Positions 36,084 through 42,675 of a stretch of DNA of 42,675 nt are shown here, piece after piece. The position numbers and the translations under genes were made by a program. The number at the start of each line of letters is the position of its first letter. The first letter of the stretch is position 1. Origin of the DNA: Clostridiales bacterium. GTDB lineage: Bacteria > Bacillota > Clostridia > Lachnospirales > WQUN01. The notes under the pieces are model-generated. The model did no database searches. It saw nothing but the letters and a program-made list of their open reading frames with translations, and had not been told where the DNA came from. The stretch lies in contig JAISZB010000082.1 of the NCBI GenBank assembly GCA_031269465.1, positions 1-42,675 on the forward strand, in the 5' to 3' direction.

Positions 36084-36369
36084 TTGCGCATTCTCCCTTT
36101 TTTATAATAATTGCCAGCATACTGTATAACTTGACAGTCAAGAGTTACATTGCATTAATTGGATTTACTTGACTAAATTCGATTATATACTGCTTTCCAT
36201 TGGTAATTTATAGTTTAATTCACACAGGCTGTAAGAGGTCTTTTCCTCCTATGAGTCCTCGACAGGGCGGAAATCATCTTGTCGCCCGCGCGCAAGGACA
36301 TAGAAATGGTAATTATAACCATTTGAGAGGCGTGCTGATATTGCCGTATAAAGAACAGCAATATAATTA

Positions 36370-36938
36370 CTATAAATTTCCATTTGATGGCGAATTTACT
36401 CTTCGGCGGTTGGCTTTATCAGCTTCATATAGGAATTTGTCGATTCTCAGCTTAAACTCGGCGAAGGTGTCTGCATGCGCTCCATTTAGCATTTCAGACT
36501 TAGCATATTTCCAGAATCTTTCAATCAAGTTCAAATTGGGCGAGTAAGGGGGGAGATAAAAAAGCTTGATCGACGGATGAAGGGCGATATATTCTGAAAT
36601 CGCCTTGCATTTTTGATATTTCGCGTTGTCCAGGACGATATTCAAGATCGATCCGGGATATTCAGACAAAAGCTTATTGAATAGATCTACGGCTGAAGCC
36701 GCATTTATGTAGGAGCCGCTGCTTATTGCGCATATGGCTTTCGTCGCGAAATTCAAGGCCCTGGCACATCATGCCGCTTCCTTCCGCTTGCGGTTTTGAT
36801 GAAAACCCTCTTCTTCGACCAAACATAGGCGGGATGGAATACGTGGATGAAATGCGAGGCGTCGACAAAAAACAAGCTTTCCGTCACTTTTTTCGCCGTA
36901 TCAATGAGCGGAAGCAGGACTGAATTCAAGACTTCCAT
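36370..36938 (-). pseudogene. IS630-family transposase, 5'-truncated and frameshifted
   Basis: The catalytic DDE domain is readable. FFVDASHFIHVFHPAYVW (first Asp) and KKRVFIKTASGRKRHDVPG lie in one frame; a one-base deletion near 36765 shifts to NFATKAICAISSGSYINAAS, then NIVLDNAKYQK (second Asp) and LFYLPPYSPNLNLIERFWKY (catalytic Glu). The N-terminal helix-turn-helix half is missing, replaced by a different transposase remnant. IS630 elements insert at TA, which fits the TA-flanked palindromic repeats of this window. A sequence resembling the repeat (TATACTGCTTTCCATTGG) lies 185 bases downstream at 36186, but it could equally be a decayed repeat core. Confidence 0.85.
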
Positions 36939-37915
36939 ACATTTCTAACATTTGCTTGTTTGAGGCCAGGAGGCCAGGCGAACTTCAGCATTGCAGGGTT
37001 TTCGCCCCAGAGAAGATTGTTTTCACAGTAAATAACATTTTTATTTGTTCCATATGTGATCGCCTCTGCTATTTTAAAGACCTCCGGACGGGAGAAAACA
37101 TCGGCAAGCTCGGCCTTGGCCCCTCTTTTTCTCGGCCTGTCCGGTTTTCCCGTCCACGCAGGAAGCGATTCAAAAGCCGTGCAGCCAAGCTTTGCGCGAG
37201 CTGCTGTGCCGGCCAGCCCGCTAAACACTCTCTCTGAAATCAAAAAAGGACGTTTCAGACATGAAATGGCGATCAAATGCAAGATTGCACCCGATTTCCA
37301 TGGGATGCGGCTAAAATTTCCAGCATCTGCGACCATGCGGGCTATGCGGGCCGTTTCATTGCCCGCTTCGGCTTTTTTGGCTTTGTAGACTTTTTTGCCT
37401 TTTTTGCCTTTTTTGTCTTTATTGCCTTCACTGGCTGCGCCGTTGTTTTTATTATGTATGAATTCATCCAGCACAGCGGCGGACGCCTCATAGCAACTCT
37501 CTACGTTATGTATGTCCAGCTGGTTTGATCCAGCTGTAACTTTTCTGTTCATGCTGCTGATCTTGCTGTGGATTTCCATAATTATGGGAACTGAGAACAG
37601 CTACAGCGGGCTTTCTGTAACGAGTCCTATGCATTCAAACATATGATCGTGTATAGATTCAGGCTTCGAAGAATCCTCGGAATCCTGGTGCAAGACTGCG
37701 GCTCCCGGCATCTTCCTCCCTTCCTTGCCTTGGCAGGTTCCATCGCCAAGCAGGATGAATTTGCCGCCGATTTTATATGCAAGCTGGAATTTAAGCAGTA
37801 TTTTGAACCAGGAAATGCGAACATCCCATAAATCGTATGAGGAACTAAAGAATCCTACTGAACTGACATAATAACATAGATCAATATTGAACCCCCTTAT
37901 AATTGAGGTCAGTCC
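36926..37915 (-). pseudogene. DDE transposase (IS4-like superfamily) with internal stop
   Basis: One minus-strand frame of about 330 codons reads through with a single TAG at 37601-37603. It begins GLTSIIRGFNIDLCYYVSS, continues GGKFILLGDG (first catalytic Asp) and GKEGRKMPGAAVLHQDSED, SSKPESIHDHMFECIGLV, then after the stop FSVPIIMEIHSK, a Lys-rich stretch, RPRKRGAKAELADVFSRPE and NLLWGENPAMLKFAW. The pattern 'GDG...KEGRKMPG...LHQxSExSSKPE' is a known transposase signature. The C-terminal part with the last catalytic Glu is missing, cut off where the IS630 remnant begins. Confidence 0.75.
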
Positions 37916-38102
37916 TCAGCAAAATCCAGGAACATTAAGAAAAATTCAGGTTCGTCCGATATCTTTGACTTCGCTACTGGTTTAAATGCCAAACTCCCCA
38001 CTGAAAATGTCTAAATTAAACTAATATAGCCTAAAATTGCAAATAAACTCCCTGACTGTCAAGATAAAGCGTTTCTATTAAGATTGGAGGCAATGATTAT
38101 TC
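37580..38102. other. 5' part of transposase remnant and spacer
   Basis: Up to 37915 the minus strand is the N-terminal portion of the broken transposase. From 37916 to 38102 the DNA is AT-rich and should contain the promoter of the gene at 38103. I see no other feature. Confidence 0.5.
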
Positions 38103-39107
38103 ATGGATTATTATAATATACTTCTGAAAAGGATTATCTTTTTTATCTTAATATTTCTTTTTCTTGTTTGCTTTATTTTCTGCTTGATTAAATTTTCCAT
38201 TAACACAAAAAATACAATAAATTCTTCAAGTGATTTTTCAACTCCTGACAGCATTGTCTCCATACTGAAATCGATGCCTTTTGAAAATAAATTAAACGGC
38301 ATTAAAAAATTTCCTGAAACATTAATGAAAAGTTTAATGGTGTATTTAACTGACAGATTACCTGACATATATAATAAAGATTTTTGGAAAACTGCAGAAA
38401 TCGAGTATTACAATAAACTGCAGAGGCACGATTACACTCTTTTGTCTAAAACGGTCTCAATTGTTACTTTTCAATCCTCTCATATTCGTGACTATCTTAT
38501 CTATGAACATGCTGAAGGGGGGGAGTGGGTCTTAACGGGAATGGCTACGCAAAATGATAGAACACAAAGAGATTTCAAGTTTGAGATGGAATTGAATGGA
38601 GGCAGCTATTGGCTAGTCGTAGAAACTGAAGTTGACCATGGAAACGAATGCAGTATGTTCAATAAAGTCTGGTATAATTCTGATGGAACAGTAGCTTTGC
38701 AATACCAAGCTAACGGTTATGAGTTGCAATATACTTGCCTGGATAATAATACTCTTTATTCTTATTTTATGGAATATGAGTCATTTTATGATTTTTTAAA
38801 AGATGATTCAGATTTATCAATAACCGTTAAATATAACAATATATCTTTTTACTATTCGGATTATGCCCTTCCCATTTATAAGGCTCGAGAATATGCTGTA
38901 TATCAGTGGAATGATAAAGCTAGGGGTTTCGAGTTAAATGAAAAGAGATCTTCTGTGAAGCCAGTACATGAAACTGAGAATCCTGCTCCATGGAAAATGC
39001 TTACTGAAAAATACTCTTATAATGGGAAAAAAACCGTTACTTTGCTGGATGATTGGGTGAGCATTTTAAAAGAGATGGATACAGAAAAATTGATATTGCA
39101 AAGTTAA
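38103..39107 (+). CDS. Hypothetical membrane-anchored protein (334 aa)
   Basis: I do not recognise the family. The first 32 residues form one strong membrane helix (IIFFILIFLFLVCFIFCLI), with the rest outside, rich in Asp, Asn, Tyr and Ser and predicted mainly beta strands (GEWVLTGMATQNDRTQRDF, GGSYWLVVETEVDHGNECSM). The GGAGG site is 13 bases before the ATG, rather far. Base composition is clearly more AT-rich than the metabolic genes, and it sits among transposase wrecks, which suggests recent acquisition. Confidence 0.7.
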   Translation: MDYYNILLKRIIFFILIFLFLVCFIFCLIKFSINTKNTINSSSDFSTPDSIVSILKSMPFENKLNGIKKFPETLMKSLMVYLTDRLPDIYNKDFWKTAEIEYYNKLQRHDYTLLSKTVSIVTFQSSHIRDYLIYEHAEGGEWVLTGMATQNDRTQRDFKFEMELNGGSYWLVVETEVDHGNECSMFNKVWYNSDGTVALQYQANGYELQYTCLDNNTLYSYFMEYESFYDFLKDDSDLSITVKYNNISFYYSDYALPIYKAREYAVYQWNDKARGFELNEKRSSVKPVHETENPAPWKMLTEKYSYNGKKTVTLLDDWVSILKEMDTEKLILQS

Positions 39108-40000
39108 CTAAAATTCGCCTGAACTCCAGCAGGTTGTCGGCGGCTCTGTTTCGACATCTCTGATAAAACTCTCCATCAATTTTCCCGCTCATCTATTTCC
39201 CTGGCGCTTCTACGCATAGTACTCCGGCTCACGCCCAGGGCTTTCGCCGCGAATGTCAGCCTGCGGCCCGCAGTGCCTTCCTCGAAGAAAGGAGAAGCAT
39301 TTCGCGAGGCGGAAAGGAAAATGCCGGATCAGGGAAGGAAGCGCGGCGAAAGCCGATATATTTAGCTCGTACGACTTCAGAGCCGTCGCGGGGATCCATG
39401 TCCACATGGGACGCGCCGGTAGCGACGGACAAGAACGCCGTCGAAGCCGTGGCGGACTACGCCGCTGGGCGCATTTCTGGCGATGTATCGGCATATTTAG
39501 ACATGGCTGTCGGGATTGAAGCCGGGACGGGGCACCCTCGGATATTGAAAGACGGCATCCTGTCGATGCGATTTGTAACCACCATTATAAAGGGCTATTA
39601 TGCGGCAACCCGCATTCGTGCTTCTACAACTCTAGCAAATGGGAAGGGATGAAATCCATCTGCATGGAGCTTCAAACGGTATAGATGAAATTTCAAGATC
39701 CATATGGCTCCACTGGGGAGTCGAAAACGGGAGCCGTTGCCATTCAGGCGCCGCATTCAAAGCCGGCTCCATCAAAACGACGCGCAACTGCGGCACCTCC
39801 CAGCGTTGAAGGCGATCGCCTCCAACGCACTGAGATATGCGGCAAGATTCTACAAGAAAAAAATTCAACGCCAAGTTTGGTTGGCTACTCCTTACCCGGC
39901 AGGCTTGTATTCCTGCTATGCGTTGACAGCTTACAAAGACTGCCGACTTCCGGCGGCTGTCAGTGGAACGGTTTACACCGGTCTCCGTTCGCACTTCCTT
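39108..40000. other. Decayed region, no intact gene
   Basis: Short frames on both strands (for example 39398-39652 plus) lack start signals. A helix-turn-helix remnant on the minus strand is listed separately. The remainder is not interpretable. Confidence 0.4.
39176..39266 (-). pseudogene. Helix-turn-helix fragment
   Basis: About 30 codons read LTFAAKALGVSRSTMRRSAR and then EIDEREN to a stop at 39176. 'AAKALGVSRSTMRR' is a clear helix-turn-helix of the kind found at the ends of recombinases and regulators. Upstream the frame breaks, so only the last part of the gene remains. Confidence 0.4.
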
Positions 40001-40240
40001 TATATTATAGCATAATTTTGAAGGGTATACAGCAAATATCTTATTTTTTATAAAATTTTCTAAGGATCCAACCTCAGCAGGCTGATTATTCACCAACCTA
40101 CCTAATATATATTCTGAAATTCAAACCAATTTTTGAATTATTTTGATATGATTTTATATATCTTAAATAATATATCTTAAATAATATATTTTAGTGAATA
40201 TATGAAAATATATCCAAAATACCGTTTTATTCAGAGCTGA
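40001..40240 (+). repeat. Second copy of the metallopeptidase upstream region
   Basis: It aligns with 3010-3250 of the minus strand over its whole length, including ATATTATAGCATAATTTTG, ATATCTTATTTTTTATAAAA, TTTTCTAAGGAT and the closing TTTTATTCAGAGCTGA. The middle has expanded (TCTTAAATAATATA occurs twice). What follows, ACAAAAAATTCCCTG, is not a metallopeptidase start, so this is a promoter copy without its gene. Confidence 0.7.
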
Positions 40241-40438
40241 CAAAAAATTCCCTGTTTTCGACAAGTATGCAAAATTCAGCTTTTAGCATATAGGTAATAG
40301 AGGCTTGTAGGCGCATATAATATAAATATATCCTATTGTTCAAAGAATGGCGCAAACATGCGCCTTGCGGATCCATGCAGCGACTCCTCAGATCGGCGAG
40401 GCTTGCGGAGGATCTGAACAGGCCGAGTGACCAGCTCA

Positions 40439-40574
40439 TATACCGCTTTTCATCAAATGTTCCTTTTTTGGAGCTTGATTATCCATTGAGTGGTGCGAAA
40501 TGCCGATATCGGCATTTTGCGCTCGCTGTATAATCAAGCTCCCAAAAAAGTAATTTTATATGGAAATCAGTATA
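40439..40574 (+). repeat. MITE-like palindromic element, well-preserved copy
   Basis: It starts TATACCGCTTTTCATC and ends GGAAATCAGTATA, with inner arms TTTGGAGCTTGATTATCC and TATAATCAAGCTCCC and a perfect GCCGATATCGGC core. It is nearly identical to 7880-8014. Confidence 0.82.
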
Positions 40575-40676
40575 GTATCAAAGAAACCTGTGAAAGCAGG
40601 CGGAGGGAAGGGGCGCGGCGCGTGTAGGTTCAGGTAAACGAAGCACTGTGCGAACAGGAGAGTCGAAAGAAATGGG

Positions 40677-40770
40677 AACAACGGGGCGTAGCAGCTGCTC
40701 ACCGACGGAACCAAGCTCCTCGGCAAGACGATCCCGCTGAAGGGCGTGGAGAACACTGAGGAGTCCTTTG
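40677..40770 (+). repeat. GC-rich dispersed repeat, copy 2
   Basis: The partner of 3857-3950. The plus-strand frame reads GTKLLGKTIPLKGVENTEES, which looks more protein-like than copy 1 and may be closer to the ancestral gene. No start or flanking coding sequence is visible. Confidence 0.6.
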
Positions 40771-40809
40771 AGCTTCGGAGAGCGCACAGCATAAGTAAAT
40801 CCTAGTTTC

Positions 40810-41157
40810 TTATTTTATGTATGAAATCGAAAACGGATTGCCTCGAACGATAACGGCCGACTCCCTCGCGGAGCACCTCTTTTTCGAAAGCGAGTCCAGA
40901 TGCCTTTCAGCCATGATCCTCTCGCCTGAAGGCAAAGGATCGATCTCCGCGTCGATCACAACATGGCTGTATATGCCGCAGATGATCGGAGCTTGAATTG
41001 CAGGCGCGTCCTTGCACGGCACCTGGCATCCGAACGCCGCCCCAAGCGCATCTGCGGCAGGCGGCGCGATTCCACTCCCGTCGATCTCCGAAACCCTGCA
41101 GCCGCGCCATGTTTGGAAGAATCCGCTGTAGCCGGGCTCGACCACAGCATCACACAA
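40810..41157 (-). pseudogene. IS4-family transposase fragment
   Basis: The frame reads WRGCRVSEIDGSGIAPPAAD, then AAFGCQVPCKDAPAIQAPII, GIYSHVVIDAEIDPLPSGER and AERHLDSL. The spacing of RWRGxRLxAxDGS, FGxQ, QA and ΦIDAxΦxPxxxGER...HL is that of the first half of IS4-group DDE transposases. The remainder of the catalytic domain and both ends are missing. Confidence 0.5.
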
Positions 41158-41255
41158 ACAATCATTTGAACTCCTCCCGCTTTATTTTCGCCCCGCCTCA
41201 CAGAAAGACTGCTGGGTCGCCTCCAAATCCCCGCTGTCTTCCTTATATAGCCGAC

Positions 41256-41392
41256 TATACAGCTTTTAAGTCAAATGTACCGATTTTGATGCCTGATTAT
41301 CCATTGAAGGGTGCGAAATGACTATATCCGCAATTCGCACTAGTTTTATAATCCGACATCAAAATCTGAACTATTCAATGCAAAGCAGTATA
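41256..41392 (+). repeat. MITE-like palindromic element, second subfamily
   Basis: It starts TATACAGCTTTTAAG and ends CAATGCAAAGCAGTATA. Arms GTACCGATTTTGATG and CATCAAAATCTGAAC match those of 35532-35636, while the inner part (GATTATCCATTGAAGGGTGC, GCGAAATGACTATATCCGC) matches the first subfamily, linking the two. Confidence 0.75.
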
Positions 41393-41819
41393 GTGGCGTG
41401 CGAAGCACGCCATCTTGAAGCACGGCGCAGAATCGAGCCTTTCGTCGAATCAGCAGGCGGCAACTCCGCCTTAAGTGGTGAGAAGCCTTTCAGTCAGGCT
41501 AAGAAATCTGAAAAGACTGCTTCATTCCTCAACTTGCGAAGTCCGCAGCCGAAGGGCATGGGAGCCTGCAAATGTGTAGCGGACTGAATGGCATAGGGAG
41601 ACCGGCGTAAAGAGGCGCTCAATCTCTTTTATTGAGTGGATTTGTCGCTTTCCGAATCTAAGGCGTCGCGTTTGGATGCCATGCTTTGAGAGTATCTTAT
41701 TAAAAGTGACAAAAGCCGCCAAGGTTAACAATCCTAGGCGACTTAGAGCTTAGATATATTCCGTAAATTTAGCATATGGTAAAAGTTACGTTTTGTGAGA
41801 CCGTTATCACATTAAATAC
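41393..41819. other. No gene seen
   Basis: The stretch between the last repeat and the stop of the final gene shows no start signal or protein remnant that I can support. Confidence 0.4.
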
Positions 41820-42398
41820 TCAATTTTTTCGGAAATATAAATCTCCGATTTTGACTCTGTCAGGAGCATAAGTTTCGTTAAAATAATGATAACCGCTTGG
41901 CAAGGAAGTTAATTTAATATAAGTCCCCATATATATACGCATTGCATTATTGTACGCTTTTACAAGCGCTTCACAAGCGTTTGGGACTGGAGAACAATCA
42001 GCAAATGGATTTTTCATTATTGAATGCCAATAAGCAGGTCTTTTAGGGTTAAGACCATCTAATGACGCAAATGCGATACTTGAACTTTGATTCAAGTCTG
42101 CAATTCTATTTTTCATGCAATCAAATATAGCGTCACAGTCTAGGGATCGTTGTGTTAAATTCGAAACTTCAAGATATACTGCACGTCCAAATAGACTTAC
42201 TGATGATCCAGTTGGACTATCAGTAGTACATTTTTTGTATGACATAATAAATGATAGAAAATTATCAAATGTTAATGTTGAATAATTAAATTTGCTGTTA
42301 AAAGCCTGCCAAACATTATCAATACTACTTCGATAATCGTTTGGATAACCTGCTGAAATCACACTTTCGATTTGAGCAATTGTCAATTTAGTTGCCAC
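41820..42398 (-). CDS. Hypothetical soluble protein (192 aa)
   Basis: The family is not recognised. AGGAGGTGATTTT directly precedes a GTG start at 42398, an excellent start signal. The product has no signal peptide or membrane helix, is rich in Ser, Asn, Tyr and Phe, and is predicted helical in the first half (TIAQIESVISAGYPNDYRSS). Base composition is strongly AT-rich compared with the centre of the window, as for the gene at 38103, consistent with acquisition from a different genome. Confidence 0.75.
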   Translation of the reverse strand: MATKLTIAQIESVISAGYPNDYRSSIDNVWQAFNSKFNYSTLTFDNFLSFIMSYKKCTTDSPTGSSVSLFGRAVYLEVSNLTQRSLDCDAIFDCMKNRIADLNQSSSIAFASLDGLNPKRPAYWHSIMKNPFADCSPVPNACEALVKAYNNAMRIYMGTYIKLTSLPSGYHYFNETYAPDRVKIGDLYFRKN

Positions 42399-42675
42399 AA
42401 AATCACCTCCTATCTTAGAACAATGTGTTATCTAGAGTTTTAAACTTTAATTACATCATATACTATAATTCTCTAGTAACATTTTAATATATGAATATAG
42501 ATCAGAATTGGTTACAATATTTTGTATATTACTAATTCGCTGAGCCAGGTGGCCGTCCAATACTATAAGGTTAAGAAAAATCGACACGGATTTGGAGGCT
42601 AGAGGTGTCTGCAATTAACCCAAAACTTGCTATAATTTGATTTGCATTGCAGATTGCCGCCGAACCAGATGAAGT
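42399..42675. other. Right edge, promoter region of the last gene
   Basis: The AT-rich part up to 42530 contains CTCTAGA and TCTCTAG pieces that can pair, near the likely promoter of the minus-strand gene. The last 130 bases show nothing I can support. Confidence 0.4.

Noticed and set aside
36186..36203. TATACTGCTTTCCATTGG as the certain terminal repeat of the IS630 element
   Set aside because: The same bases also align with the centre of the palindromic copy at 35532, so the boundary cannot be assigned.
37277..37528. Phe-rich plus-strand frame that resembles a membrane protein
   Set aside because: It is the complement of the Lys-rich stretch of the transposase remnant on the minus strand.
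7242..41392. The palindromic elements as a CRISPR array or as transcription terminators
   Set aside because: They are dispersed singly instead of at regular spacing, and the stems are not followed by T-runs. Some may still end transcripts, but not as standard terminators.

Overview
The window looks like a stretch of chromosome from an anaerobic Firmicute of the Clostridia type. The evidence is gene content and signals: strong AGGAGG-type ribosome binding sites with frequent GTG and TTG starts, a giant 2-hydroxyacyl-CoA dehydratase activase-like protein, a Lon-like protease, an ECF-type vitamin transporter subunit, a cobalamin riboswitch, and a five-gene peptide-type ABC transporter. No rRNA, tRNA or CRISPR array was recognised, and I cannot name the species.

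Layout. 1-8.1 kb is a gene-poor arm. It holds a small orphan gene next to a broken one, an M1-family lipoprotein metallopeptidase (minus strand), and then about 5 kb of eroded coding sequence that includes a clearly recognisable but frameshifted DnaB-like replicative helicase. 8.2-15.7 kb carries a DUF1361 membrane protein, a C39-like peptidase, a cobalamin riboswitch driving a DUF4430 lipoprotein, an ECF S component whose ribosome binding site lies inside an 18-bp hairpin, a small YtxH-like protein, an IS605-like palindromic end, and a MarR regulator with its own promoter and operator and an odd His-rich repetitive tail. 15.8-20.1 kb (minus) is one 1433-residue activase fusion. 20.8-25.4 kb is a plus-strand housekeeping cluster: tsaE, tsaB, rimI and a Lon-like protease. 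25.6-32.8 kb is a transport locus: a binding lipoprotein with its own promoter and terminator, then two permeases and two ATPases tightly packed. 33.1-35.3 kb has a zinc-ribbon membrane protein and an AAA ATPase. 35.3-42.7 kb is a second gene-poor arm with three transposase wrecks of different families, two AT-rich orphan genes and copies of repeats also found in the left arm.

The most unusual thread is a family of roughly 100-137 bp palindromic elements. They begin TATAC(T/C)G and end with GGTATA or AGTATA, and many have a GCCGATATCGGC-type core. At least nine complete or nearly complete copies lie in intergenic spaces, along with several end fragments. Their TA-flanked inverted ends are what would be expected of MITEs moved by a Tc1/mariner-IS630 type transposase, and a broken IS630-family transposase is present at 36.4-36.9 kb. 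The elements separate genes that would usually be co-transcribed (tsaB/rimI, binding protein/permeases), and one has left its end fragment directly in front of the AAA ATPase start. A second theme is a corrinoid-linked module (riboswitch, DUF4430 lipoprotein, ECF S component). A third is that the two gene-poor arms share several unrelated repeats, including a copy of the metallopeptidase gene's upstream region.
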